A stretch of 64,000 bases of DNA from Lysobacteraceae bacterium SCN 69-320. GTDB taxonomy: Bacteria; Pseudomonadota; Gammaproteobacteria; Xanthomonadales; Rhodanobacteraceae. This document shows, one piece after another, positions 34,359 to 43,522 of this stretch; position 1 is the first letter of the stretch, and each line of letters opens with the position of its first letter. The notes under the pieces are model-generated. The model ran no database searches and was not told the DNA's origin. It saw nothing but the letters and a program-made list of their open reading frames with translations. The translations under genes and the position numbers were made by a program. The stretch is from NCBI GenBank assembly GCA_001725155.1, contig MEFP01000003.1:1-64000 (forward strand), written 5' to 3'.

Positions 34359-35446
34359 TGACCCGGTTCGTGGGAGCGAGCCTTCGGCTCGCTCGTCTTT
34401 TCCATGGGCACTCGCTCGCCGACCTCGGCGAACGGGTGGGCGTGTCCAAGCAATTTCTCAGCCGCGTGGAAACCGGCTCCGAGCCGGTTTCGAGCGCTCT
34501 TGAAGAAACTTTGGCCACCGAACTCGACGTGCTCCCGGAGTTCTTCCATTACGTCGAGCCCAACCCCATCGCCGATGAGCAGTGTCATTTTCGGAGCAAC
34601 CTGACCACCAAAGCCGCGCTGCGCCAAGTGGCCCGTGCGCGCGGCGAAATGCTCAAGAGCCTGGTCGGGGTGGTGGACGAACACGTGGCGCTGCCTCGGT
34701 ACAAGATGGCCGAAGCCGAGGCCGATTCCACCGAGGCCATCGAGCGCGCCGCGGAGCTGTTCCGGTCGATGTTCGGCCTGGGGGTTGGCCCCCTGAGCAA
34801 CGTGCTTCGCATCGCCGAAAACGCTGGGGCGGTGGTGATGCGGGTTCGCGGCCTTGCACCGGACATCGACGCCATCTCTTTTGCGACCGAGCGGCCGTTG
34901 ATCGCGTTGAACGACGATGGCCGTTCCGCGTGCCGCAAGCGCTTCGGCATCGCGCACGAGCTTGGGCATTTTGCGCTCCACATCGGTGTGCTGACCGGCG
35001 ACCGCTTGACCGAGACTCAGGCAAATCGATTCGCCAGCGCGCTCCTGATGCCGCGCCACGCGTTTGCGGCCGAGTGCCGGCAAGCGCTTCGCGGCACGCG
35101 ATTGAACTGGCCCGGACTTTCACAGTTGAAGATGCGTTGGAAGGTGTCGAAAGCCGCCATCATTTACCGGGGCCGCCAGCTCGGTGTGTTTTCCGAAGAG
35201 CACGCTCGCGCCGGCTACATCGGCTTGAACCGCCATGGTGAGGCGCTGCAAGAGCACGAGGACGCGACCATGCCCCACGAGGAACCCGAGGTCATCGCCG
35301 ACAGCCTTAAACTGATGCGGGAGCGCCTGGGCTTGCCGGTGGCCGCCATCGCGCGAAAGATGCGCGTGCAGCCTCGCCTGCTGGACGAACTGCTCATGCA
35401 ACAACCAGAAATGCCGACGGGCAACGTCGTAAACTTGTTCAAATAG
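34355..35446 (+). CDS. XRE-type regulator fused to ImmA/IrrE metallopeptidase domain
   Basis: A 363-residue protein. Residues 5-60 form a Cro/CI helix-turn-helix (HSLADLGERVGVSKQFLSRVETG). Residues about 150-270 form a zinc peptidase of the ImmA/IrrE family, with AHELGH (about 201-206) as the HExxH site and a downstream Glu in TETQANRFASALLMP. A short C-terminal helical part follows. Proteins of this build regulate phage or mobile-element genes by cleaving a repressor, or act as antitoxins. GTG 34355 or ATG 34358 overlaps the previous stop codon. Confidence 0.85.
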   Translation: MMTRFVGASLRLARLFHGHSLADLGERVGVSKQFLSRVETGSEPVSSALEETLATELDVLPEFFHYVEPNPIADEQCHFRSNLTTKAALRQVARARGEMLKSLVGVVDEHVALPRYKMAEAEADSTEAIERAAELFRSMFGLGVGPLSNVLRIAENAGAVVMRVRGLAPDIDAISFATERPLIALNDDGRSACRKRFGIAHELGHFALHIGVLTGDRLTETQANRFASALLMPRHAFAAECRQALRGTRLNWPGLSQLKMRWKVSKAAIIYRGRQLGVFSEEHARAGYIGLNRHGEALQEHEDATMPHEEPEVIADSLKLMRERLGLPVAAIARKMRVQPRLLDELLMQQPEMPTGNVVNLFK

Positions 35447-35486
35447 TCTTGCTGCTCCACCCGCAGTCTGTCCGACTGCTGCCGAC

Positions 35487-37406
35487 TCAGTGCAAGCTGA
35501 GCACCGCCGCGCACCATCGGTCCAGTACCCCAGAGCTGGCGCCCGCTCGGTGCGCCTCGACCAAGCAGCGCTCGACGAACAGGGCGTTCTTGTCCAGGCT
35601 GGAGGCCTGACCGCACGACACGCGTACGCGGTCTTTGATTTGACGGAGGGCGTCGTCCCCGATGCTGGCGACCAAGTCAGCTTTGACCGCTGCCGACAAC
35701 ACGGTGGGCCACTGCGCGTAGCCGGCGTGCCAAACCACGTCCGCGGGAAACGCATCTGCATCAGGGGTTCCCAACAGCCGAAGCAGTTTTCGGTTGTCGC
35801 TCTCGTGGCGCGTTCGGTGCTTCGGGCTGCAGTGGGCGTCCGAGTCGAAAGCCACGAAGACCGGCATGCCCAGTTCCTGCGCTACCACCAGAGGTCGAAG
35901 CAATCGGGATTTGCCGTCCACCGGTACGACATGCAGCCCCTTCTGCCGAAACGAAGACATCAGACCTTTCACCGACATCCAGGTCATCAAGTAGGCCGCG
36001 TCCTCGGAGCCCTCGACCAGCACAACGCCTCGGGCGAAAAACAGCTCGTTGATTTGCGGGCGCAGCAAGTCGCCCAGGCGAGCTGCAGCCGCGTCGGGCC
36101 GCTCCGGCTGGCCCGCGTCTGCCACCGCGCATCGTTCCACGAATCGGGCGAACGTCAACGCGTGGGCCGATGCACTCCCGGCTGCCGCGGACCGGCGCAC
36201 CATGCGGACGCCCTCGAAATGTTCACCACTGACGAAGTACGGACTGTGGGTCGTCAACAGGATTTGCGCGTTCGCCTCGGACAAGGTGCGAAACACTTCC
36301 GCCAAGTGCCGGGCCTGGGGCGGGTGCTGATAAAGCTCGGGTTCTTCGCATCCGAGGATGAGGGTCGGTGCATCGGCTTCGGCCTCGCGCGCACTGGCCA
36401 GTTCCTGCAGGAGCGCCATCAGATAGGACCGCTGAAACCCATGGCCGAACCGGGCGAGGTCTCCGGAAAACTCTCCTTCCGACACGCTGGCCCGCGCCGT
36501 CGGTTCGCGGACGTTCACGGCGCCGCCCAACCACGCGAGATTCACCGCGGCGTCCGGATGGCACCATTCGACCAACCGACCCGTCAGCGCCTTGCTCACG
36601 GCTTCCAAGGCGCCTTGCCGCTGAGCCAGTAGGGTTTGGTAGCGCTCGCGCAGGTCGGCTTCCAGCGCGGCCAGTTCGTCCTTGAAGTTCCACTGGGCGC
36701 GCACCGTACGCGCGAGCAACTTACCGAGGGCGCTGTCCCGCCCCTCGGCCTGCTCCTGCGTCGCGTCTTTCACCGCGGGCACATACACCCATTGAACGTA
36801 AGCCGCTAATTTCGAAGCGCCGGCAATGCCGTAGAACGTGTCTTCGCTCTCCAGCAGCACCCCCAACTCGGGATGCGCGGCTTCATACGCGCTCAACGCT
36901 TCGGCCTTCGCATCCTTCGACCGCGCGTTGGCAGGAAGCTCCCCGAATACCCCTCTCAACCGCTCATACTCGGCATTGATTTCTGGTGCACCGGCTCCGT
37001 CCTTGTGAAGTCGAAAGAACGGTGCAAAGGCCGCCATGGCCAGACGCGAACCGAAGTGGACGACCTTGGCCGCTTGTTTGGCCGCATCGAAGGTCGCCCG
37101 CGCGGAAACCACAAGTTCACCGTTCCGAACGTAGTGGCTCAACTCCCTCTTCGCCGACTCGGACAGCTCGTGAAAGGTGAGCGATACGTCCACCGGCTCG
37201 GCGGTGTTTTTGCGGTGAAAATCCTGCTCCGAGAGTTCAGCAACATCGGTCGCGTTGCTGGATTCCCGAAAAAAGACATTGAGCGCAGCAAGGACTGTTG
37301 ATTTACCCGCACCGTTGGGGCCGACGAACGAGGTCAGCGCGTCGAGTTGAATGGTTGAATCAGAGAAACCCCGAAAGTTTCGGATGCGAATGGTTTTTAT
37401 GCGCAC
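35487..37406 (-). CDS. OLD-family nuclease (AAA ATPase with TOPRIM domain)
   Basis: A 639-residue protein. The N-terminal ABC-type ATPase has FRGF, FVGPNGAGKST (about residue 30) and a long middle; Walker B is LILGCEEPELYQHP (about 350), followed by LLTTHSPYF. The C-terminal TOPRIM domain has VVLVEGSEDAAYL (about 458) and FVAFDSDA (about 515). OLD proteins are nucleases that defend against phages alone or with partners. No UvrD-like helicase is next to it, which argues against Gabija. GTG 37406 has GGGGAA upstream; the frame extends to 37448. Confidence 0.85.
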   Translation of the reverse strand: MRIKTIRIRNFRGFSDSTIQLDALTSFVGPNGAGKSTVLAALNVFFRESSNATDVAELSEQDFHRKNTAEPVDVSLTFHELSESAKRELSHYVRNGELVVSARATFDAAKQAAKVVHFGSRLAMAAFAPFFRLHKDGAGAPEINAEYERLRGVFGELPANARSKDAKAEALSAYEAAHPELGVLLESEDTFYGIAGASKLAAYVQWVYVPAVKDATQEQAEGRDSALGKLLARTVRAQWNFKDELAALEADLRERYQTLLAQRQGALEAVSKALTGRLVEWCHPDAAVNLAWLGGAVNVREPTARASVSEGEFSGDLARFGHGFQRSYLMALLQELASAREAEADAPTLILGCEEPELYQHPPQARHLAEVFRTLSEANAQILLTTHSPYFVSGEHFEGVRMVRRSAAAGSASAHALTFARFVERCAVADAGQPERPDAAAARLGDLLRPQINELFFARGVVLVEGSEDAAYLMTWMSVKGLMSSFRQKGLHVVPVDGKSRLLRPLVVAQELGMPVFVAFDSDAHCSPKHRTRHESDNRKLLRLLGTPDADAFPADVVWHAGYAQWPTVLSAAVKADLVASIGDDALRQIKDRVRVSCGQASSLDKNALFVERCLVEAHRAGASSGVLDRWCAAVLSLH

Positions 37407-37652
37407 AGCCGGTTCCCCAGAAGGGACTGTCTTAACCCTATGCGCCATACCGCGGCAGCCCCTATCAGCCGTGTCCGATACAGAACCGGAGGACGCCCGT
37501 CAAAACGCCGACTCGGAAATTTCCGATGGCAGTCCCGGAAAACGCCCAATGCACCGACCCGGTATAAAGAGCCATCCTCGCGCGTACGGGGGGGTGAGAG
37601 GTCCGACGCCCTCGTGCCAGAGACTACTCGTCCACAACCGACCAAGAATTCC

Positions 37653-37890
37653 ATGGCGACGAAGACTGCCGCATCTGCGAAGACGGCCCCATGAGAAAAG
37701 AGACACCGTGCGCTTTTGATAAGCCCGGGACGACACCAGCGTCAAGGCCGTCAGCACGCGCATCGAAAAGGACTACGGAGTTCCTTCCGGCAGCCTTGCC
37801 ATGAAGAACCCGGCGGCAAGAAGGCGCGGTCCGACACCGTTGGACGAGAACGCCCTGGCTAAGCCGAGGCACGACCTTTCAGCGTCGCCT
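37653..37890 (+). pseudogene. Possible degenerate small basic protein
   Basis: ATG 37653 opens a short Lys/Ala-rich frame (MATKTAASAKTAP) that stops at once. Further on, another frame gives VKAVSTRIEKDYGVPSGSLA, and after a one-base shift NPGGKKARSDTVG. Such coherent pieces in several frames suggest a decayed gene. The stretch lies between the divergent OLD nuclease and qatA genes. The evidence is weak. Confidence 0.25.
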
Positions 37891-37927
37891 GTTGTACGCA
37901 GTTCAACTTTTAAACGGGAAGCACCAC

Positions 37928-39694
37928 ATGTGGCGCGATAGCGAGAGCGAACACGACTTCTTAAACTTCACGGAACTCGCCGACCAGATTGCGACGCTGT
38001 CGACTAACAGGTCCCTGCTTCCGATATCAATCGGGGTCTTTGGGACGTGGGGCACCGGGAAATCCACAGTTCTCAAGCTCGTTGAGGCACGTCTAGGGAA
38101 AACGGGCGATATCGGGTCGCCAGACGGCGCACCCATAGTTGTGAAGTTCGACGCGTGGATGTATCAGGGCTTTGACGACGCACGAGCAGCGCTGATGGAG
38201 GTCGTCGCCTCGGAGCTGATCGAGAAAGCTGAGGGCAATAAGGGACTGGTCGAGAAGGCCAAGGATTTTGCTTCACGCATCAACTACTTCCGAGGCATCG
38301 GCCTGATCGCCGATTTTGGTCTTGGCATGGCGATGGGAATCCCGCCTGGTTTGCTCACCAGCGCTGGTGCCGCCGTATCCGCCATATTTTCTGGCTCGGG
38401 AACTCAAGAGCAACTGGATGAGGTGAAGAAGGACGCGGCCGAAACCCGAAAAGGGCTGTCCTCACTCATCAAACCTAGCGAGAAGAAAACGCCACCGAAG
38501 GAGATTGCCAAGTTCCGGAAAGAATTCGGCGAGCTTTTGACGGAACTTAATACCACGCTCATCCTCTTCGTTGACAACCTCGACCGATGCTTGCCCGACG
38601 TAGCGATCGGGACGTTGGAAGCCATTCGGCTTTTTCTCTTCATGCCAAGGACGGCTTTCGTCATTGCTGCCGACGAGGACATGATTCGTCATTCGGTCGC
38701 AAAGCACTTCCGCGACCCCAACGCATCGCATGTACGCGATTACCTCGACAAAGTTATCCAGGTGCCGCTGCGTGTTCCTCAGGCCAGCGAGGAAGATTTG
38801 CGCGCTTACATGTACTCCCTGTTCGTCGAATCTGCAGCGCCGCTTCGCCTGGAGTCGGTTCAGAAAGTGCTGATGAAAGCCCTCCAGGAAGGCTGGAAAG
38901 GCGCAAGCTTTGACAAGGCGGAAATCTCGAAATTGGCGGGTGAACCGAAAGGACTACTCGACAATCTCGCCATCGCGGATCATCTGGCACCGATTATGGC
39001 GACCGCGCCGAAGATCCAGGGCAACCCGCGCATCGTCAAACGCCTACTCAATGCCATCTCGCTGCGTCGCGTCATCGCAAGCAATCGTAAAATGAACGTT
39101 GACCTCGCGACGCTTGCCAAGCTTGCGATTTTTGAGCGATGTACAGACGAACCGGCCACCCTCCACCTTTACCAGCTGATCATGGAGGGCAAGGACCCTA
39201 ATGCGGTCTTGCTTCCGCCTTCCGGCAAAGGAAAAGCCGCTGAACTGCCGGATGCCTGGAAACCCCATGGCGAGTTCGTTGAAAAGTGGCGCCGGATTGA
39301 GCCGCTGTTCTCGGCGCCGGAAAAGCTCCGACCTGCTGTCTTTCTAAGCCGGGATGTCATGGCACCCGCCAAGCCGCGATCCGGGATGAGCGAACGCGCG
39401 CGCGAGGCGTTGGCAGGCCTGCTCACCATCGACTCCGTCATCTCACCAATCGGTGATTCCATCGTTCAAGGCTTGCACGGTCCTGAACGCCTTATGGTCA
39501 TGAGCGCGCTTATCGAGACCTTACGGTCCCAGGATTTCGCGAAACCGGTCCAGGGACTCTATGGCGCTTTTCTGCTTGCAAAGGCTCATTCGGAGGCCGC
39601 CACAATCCTCAAGGCATTCGTCGATGGGCTCAAGCGCGAAGGCATGGACAAAGGCACGCTTTTCGTCCTCAGAAAAGTGCAGGAGTTGAACTAA
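37928..39694 (+). CDS. qatA: QatA, KAP-family P-loop ATPase of the Qat anti-phage system
   Basis: A 588-residue KAP-type ATPase. It begins DFLNFTELADQIATL, with Walker A FGTWGTGKST (about residues 36-46), a hydrophobic insert likely to span a membrane (about 120-155: GLIADFGLGMAMG...), and Walker B ILFVDNLDRCLP (about 213). These are the known features of KAP NTPases and of QatA. ATG 37928 fits the family start. It is followed 2 bases later by qatB and then qatC and qatD, the full order of the Qat system. Confidence 0.9.
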   Translation: MWRDSESEHDFLNFTELADQIATLSTNRSLLPISIGVFGTWGTGKSTVLKLVEARLGKTGDIGSPDGAPIVVKFDAWMYQGFDDARAALMEVVASELIEKAEGNKGLVEKAKDFASRINYFRGIGLIADFGLGMAMGIPPGLLTSAGAAVSAIFSGSGTQEQLDEVKKDAAETRKGLSSLIKPSEKKTPPKEIAKFRKEFGELLTELNTTLILFVDNLDRCLPDVAIGTLEAIRLFLFMPRTAFVIAADEDMIRHSVAKHFRDPNASHVRDYLDKVIQVPLRVPQASEEDLRAYMYSLFVESAAPLRLESVQKVLMKALQEGWKGASFDKAEISKLAGEPKGLLDNLAIADHLAPIMATAPKIQGNPRIVKRLLNAISLRRVIASNRKMNVDLATLAKLAIFERCTDEPATLHLYQLIMEGKDPNAVLLPPSGKGKAAELPDAWKPHGEFVEKWRRIEPLFSAPEKLRPAVFLSRDVMAPAKPRSGMSERAREALAGLLTIDSVISPIGDSIVQGLHGPERLMVMSALIETLRSQDFAKPVQGLYGAFLLAKAHSEAATILKAFVDGLKREGMDKGTLFVLRKVQELN

Positions 39695-39696
39695 GC

Positions 39697-40512
39697 ATGG
39701 GCACATCTCGCGCCAAACCTGACGCACCTCCGTCCGCCCCACTTGTGCCGCCCTGGGCCAATGAGGATCCACCAGCGCCTCCGCCTATTCCTCCCAAGCC
39801 CGAACCAGCCCCTCCCGCTGACGATAGCCCCGATGACGAGGTGGCCGAGCCCAGGCGCTACGCTGGGTATCGCGTTGCCCTCGGCCGCTTCGTGAAATCG
39901 GGAAACGCGGACGATGCCCGAACTGCGCTCGGCCGCTGGGCGGCGCGCTCTTCAGGAGGCAGCAGCGCCGGTGCGCAGCGACTTGGCCGAGCAACTAGAA
40001 CCGGCGGGGGTGCGATTTCCGGATTGGCTCGCGCCATCGCGGGGGTTGGTCCAGAGTCGGGCGCCCTCGACCTCAGAACCCTTGCCGGTCAGCCGGTTGA
40101 CTCCGCCATCGCCGCAATTCTCGATGCATTTATGCCGGCGGGGATCATCGACGAGGTGGTCGCGCGCTTGGCTGTCGAGCATGCGCTTGCCACGGCGCTG
40201 AAAGGCGTGGACACCTTCGACCCATCGCAGCTCAGTGGCAATGCCGTCAAGGTTGCAACGCTCGCCTATGTGGCCGAGCTGGTGTTCGCCCAAGTTGTCG
40301 GCGATGCAGGCCGTTCCATCGCGGCGGCCGGACCTGTGGCCGCCGCGCAACGAGAACGCGACATCCGGCGCTTGGTCAAGGAAGTGGTCGATTTCGAAGG
40401 CGGGCCGCTGATCAGCGACGACAACACCGTTCTGACGGCGAAGAAGATGACGGGGGTGGTTTCTCGCCTGGTCCGAGAGACACTCAAGGAGATGGCCTCG
40501 TGGTCCGATTGA
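39697..40512 (+). CDS. qatB: QatB of the Qat anti-phage system
   Basis: A 271-residue protein. A disordered Pro-rich N-terminus (about 50 residues) is followed by a Gly/Ala-rich segment (RWAARSSGGSSAGAQRLGRATR) and a helical C-terminal domain. This is the usual make-up of QatB, whose biochemical role is unresolved. It lies between qatA and qatC and overlaps the latter by 13 bases. Confidence 0.85.
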   Translation: MGTSRAKPDAPPSAPLVPPWANEDPPAPPPIPPKPEPAPPADDSPDDEVAEPRRYAGYRVALGRFVKSGNADDARTALGRWAARSSGGSSAGAQRLGRATRTGGGAISGLARAIAGVGPESGALDLRTLAGQPVDSAIAAILDAFMPAGIIDEVVARLAVEHALATALKGVDTFDPSQLSGNAVKVATLAYVAELVFAQVVGDAGRSIAAAGPVAAAQRERDIRRLVKEVVDFEGGPLISDDNTVLTAKKMTGVVSRLVRETLKEMASWSD

Positions 40513-41768
40513 ACCCAATCCGCGTTCTTGCAACACCCAGTCCGACCCGTGCAGCGGCCGCGATGGGCCACGGACAATTCGGCATCGCACTCCATCAACG
40601 CGGGACCGCTGATGTTGCCGGCTTGGGCGCTGCCCTTGCGGAGAGCGTTATGGGGCTTCCCCAAACCCCATCCGCTGTTGCCTGGGATTTTTTGTCCATA
40701 GCGCTCGCTGTGTTTGCCGCCGACCGATTTGTAGTGCGGAATCAATTCGCGGATGCGTGGACGCGCACGATCTCGTTAGAGGTAGAACTGGCCGATCCTG
40801 CGGCCTGGTCGGGGCTAGAAGCCAGCTTGGAGGCAACACTGAGGTTCCTGACGAGCGACATTTGGTATATCCGGTTTCGACCCGGGGGACTGCCGCCGCC
40901 GCCCGTCCCGGCAAAGCCCACCGATCGAGACTGCGCCTGCCTTTTCTCCGGTGGTCTCGACAGCCTCATTGGGGCGCTCGATGCGAAAAAGAACAAGCGA
41001 AAGCCGCTTCTGGTGAGTCAAGCATCTCCGAAGGAGGGCGGGCCACAACGCTCGTTAGCCGCTCGAATTGGCCTTGAAGCCCATCGTTTCGAAGGAAAGG
41101 CCTCCGAAAAGTGGCAAGCGCCGTACGAGCCTTCGTCGCGGGCGCGCTCCATCCTGTTTCTCGGCTACGGGGCCGTCGTTGCATCGACGCTGAGCGCGAC
41201 CGCTCCGGTAGACCTCTTGGTGCCAGAAAATGGCCTCATTTCCATCAATGCTCCCTTAACCCTCAGGCACGTCGGCAGCCTGAGCACGCGAACCACGCAC
41301 CCGCACTTCATCTCGTCGCTTCAAGCGATTTTCGATGGCGTAGGGTTAAATGCCCGAATGACCAATCCCTATGGCTTTGCAACCAAGGGGGAAATGCTCA
41401 AGAATTGCAAAGATCGGGACGTAGAGAAGATTGCGGCCGACTCGTATTCCTGTGGCAAGGGGAAGCGGTTGAACCAGCACTGCGGGCGTTGTGTTCCGTG
41501 TCTGATTCGACGAGCTTCGTTCCATGCGGCGGGGTTGCACGACGACACGAAGTATCATGTGGACGACTTGTCCAACCAAGCCCTGTACGCGGACGTCGCA
41601 GCGACGCGGATTGCTGCAGCCAACGTCAAGTCCGCCGACTTGGCCCGTTGGGTATCGGCTGCAGGCCCACTGCCGCACGATGCCCCTTCCCGCTCGGCGT
41701 ACACAAGCGTGGTCCGGCGCGGCACTATTGAGTTAGCGAAGTTTTTCCAAACCGTTCATTGGGCATGA
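40500..41768 (+). CDS. qatC: QatC, QueC-like protein of the Qat anti-phage system
   Basis: A 422-residue protein. The PP-loop ATPase motif CLFSGGLDSL (about residue 148) and a zinc-binding cluster C-x(10)-CGRCVPCLIRR near residue 325 match QueC, the 7-cyano-7-deazaguanine synthase family. Residues 1-130 and the tail are Qat-specific extensions. QueC-like proteins of defence systems can modify a partner protein; the partner is often suspected to be QatB. GTG 40500 lies inside the qatB end. Confidence 0.9.
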   Translation: MVRLNPIRVLATPSPTRAAAAMGHGQFGIALHQRGTADVAGLGAALAESVMGLPQTPSAVAWDFLSIALAVFAADRFVVRNQFADAWTRTISLEVELADPAAWSGLEASLEATLRFLTSDIWYIRFRPGGLPPPPVPAKPTDRDCACLFSGGLDSLIGALDAKKNKRKPLLVSQASPKEGGPQRSLAARIGLEAHRFEGKASEKWQAPYEPSSRARSILFLGYGAVVASTLSATAPVDLLVPENGLISINAPLTLRHVGSLSTRTTHPHFISSLQAIFDGVGLNARMTNPYGFATKGEMLKNCKDRDVEKIAADSYSCGKGKRLNQHCGRCVPCLIRRASFHAAGLHDDTKYHVDDLSNQALYADVAATRIAAANVKSADLARWVSAAGPLPHDAPSRSAYTSVVRRGTIELAKFFQTVHWA

Positions 41769-42505
41769 TTGATCTGCACTGCCATCTCGACTTGTACCCG
41801 GATCCCGCGGCGGTGATCGCGCGGTGCGTCGAACGCAAAACGTACGTGCTGTCGATAACGACCGTGCCTAAGGCATACCGACACACTCATCGGCTCGCGT
41901 TAGGCGCAGGGAGAATTCGGACGGCCTTAGGTCTTCACCCGCAGTTGGCGGCAACGCGGACAAGTGAAATGGGATTGTTCGAAGAATTGCTGCCATCTAC
42001 ATCGTTCGTCGGAGAGATTGGCTTGGATGGCTCATACGAGCATCGGTCAACGTTGTCGGTGCAACGTGCGGTGTTCCAAGACATCATGGACCTGTGCGGA
42101 AGGGCGGGTGGGAAGACGATTTCGATCCACAGCCGGGCCGCTGTGAACGAAGTTCTACAAACCATTGCGCCATATGCCTCGTCTTGCCGTCTCGTACTTC
42201 ACTGGTTTGTGGGAACACCGCGACAGGTGGCCCGAGCCGCCGAAATGGGCTGCTGGTTTTCGGTAGGACCTGCAATGCTCACAAGCGCCCGCGGCAGGGC
42301 ATCGGTTGCGGCAATGCCACCTTCCAGAATCCTTCCAGAGTCCGATGGGCCATTTGGGTCTTTAGATGGCGAAGCCCTCAATCCCTGGGACGCGTGGCTG
42401 ATGGTTGCCCAGCTTGCTGACCTTTGGAACAAGCAAGAAGACGAAGTCGGTAGGGCAATGTTTCAAAATTTCCGATCGCTTCTCACTTTCGATACAGCAG
42501 CGTAG
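41765..42505 (+). CDS. qatD: QatD, TatD-like DNase of the Qat anti-phage system
   Basis: A 246-residue TatD-family metal-dependent hydrolase. The ligands are all present: DLHCHLD (residues 3-9), GEIGLDG with Glu (about 87), SIHSRAA (about 122), LHWF (about 145) and ESDGPF with Asp (about 195). ATG 41765 overlaps the qatC stop (ATGA). This completes the qatABCD set, so the system appears intact. Confidence 0.9.
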   Translation: MIDLHCHLDLYPDPAAVIARCVERKTYVLSITTVPKAYRHTHRLALGAGRIRTALGLHPQLAATRTSEMGLFEELLPSTSFVGEIGLDGSYEHRSTLSVQRAVFQDIMDLCGRAGGKTISIHSRAAVNEVLQTIAPYASSCRLVLHWFVGTPRQVARAAEMGCWFSVGPAMLTSARGRASVAAMPPSRILPESDGPFGSLDGEALNPWDAWLMVAQLADLWNKQEDEVGRAMFQNFRSLLTFDTAA

Positions 42506-42926
42506 CTGGAGAGTGCGAGCACTGCCAAACAACGTACCTGCCGCCTGTTTCCTGCGTAACGTAGTCGTCCAGACACTGCAGGGCGACCGCCTGCATGAGC
42601 ACCGTCCTCTGCGCCGCCCAGGCGCCCCTGGTCAACAGAGGCACCGGCCAGACGCGCGCATCACCCCGGTCGAGCGGTTCGCGTACCGCGGCGTGCTGGA
42701 GGAGCCAGGCCTCGTCGGACGTGTCCGAAACCGCGACCGGGGTTGGCCCATCGGAACAGTCCTAGGACTTGGTCAAGCAGGATTGGCTGGCCAACTTTGC
42801 GGCAATAACCAACTGGTTATTCCTACAACTATGGCCAGTCGGTCCTACAGAGATTGGCCAACCCAATTTTGGCGGACAATGCGACGCCGTACCGCGCACC
42901 TCTGGTGCGTCGGCGACCTATTCCAC
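42506..42926. other. Intergenic region downstream of qatD with palindromes
   Basis: About 420 bases without a supported gene. It contains the perfect palindrome AATAACCA-N2-TGGTTATT (42804-42821) and several TTGGC/GCCAA repeats around 42783-42867. Between the convergent ends of qatD and the gene at 42927 it may hold terminators or a former insertion boundary. Confidence 0.4.
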
Positions 42927-43448
42927 CTAAAGGTCATCCGGCAGCGCAGCGGTCTCATGGGCGCGCTGGATGAGGTGGCGTTCCAACGGGGCGTATTCGC
43001 CCCACTCGCCGTTTTTCCAGAAACGGCCGGTTGCGATGAAATCCCCGTACCGCGCCCAGAGCGCTTCCGTGAGCGCGGGAAGGTTTGACGGCGGAATGTC
43101 GGGGAAAAGGCCTTGGGAAACGTACAGCGTGTTGCGCCGTTTGGCCTCGCTGTAAAACGCATCGGCTGCCGTCAATGGTCCATTGCCCGCCGATAAAAGC
43201 GCTACCGTTTCATCGATGGTGTAGCACGGCTTGATCAGCAGGTGGCGGTCTTCCGGCATCTCGTCGCGGATGGCTTCGAGAAGCCGGTGAAGGTCGCCCT
43301 TCCCCACGCGCGCTGACGTTTGCGCGCTTTCTTTTGGGTTGCGCAGGGCACCAACCAGAAACGGCCACGTGGGGCCGTACTTGGTCTGCTGCCACTCTTT
43401 GAGGATGCACAGCCAAACGGGCATCGGGAGAAGCCCCATCGCGCCCAC
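42927..43448 (-). CDS. Hypothetical protein
   Basis: A 173-residue protein. The start is uncertain: GTG 43448, ATG 43439 or ATG 43424 (MPVW). The sequence is partly helical and hydrophobic at the N-terminus (PVWLCILKEWQQ), with a charged C-terminal half. No family is recognised. It lies just left of the IS21-like transposon and converges with qatD. Confidence 0.5.
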   Translation of the reverse strand: MGAMGLLPMPVWLCILKEWQQTKYGPTWPFLVGALRNPKESAQTSARVGKGDLHRLLEAIRDEMPEDRHLLIKPCYTIDETVALLSAGNGPLTAADAFYSEAKRRNTLYVSQGLFPDIPPSNLPALTEALWARYGDFIATGRFWKNGEWGEYAPLERHLIQRAHETAALPDDL

Positions 43449-43522
43449 GCAAGGGGCGCCCCGTTCCTAGTGTGGCATCACGATCCAACAACGGCGACGG
43501 CCCACAGTGCTGAAGCCAGGCG

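Noticed and set aside
35487-37406. Gabija system
   Set aside because: The OLD nuclease has no UvrD-like helicase next to it, and the UvrD-like helicase at 3569 lies in the other island, about 30 kb away.
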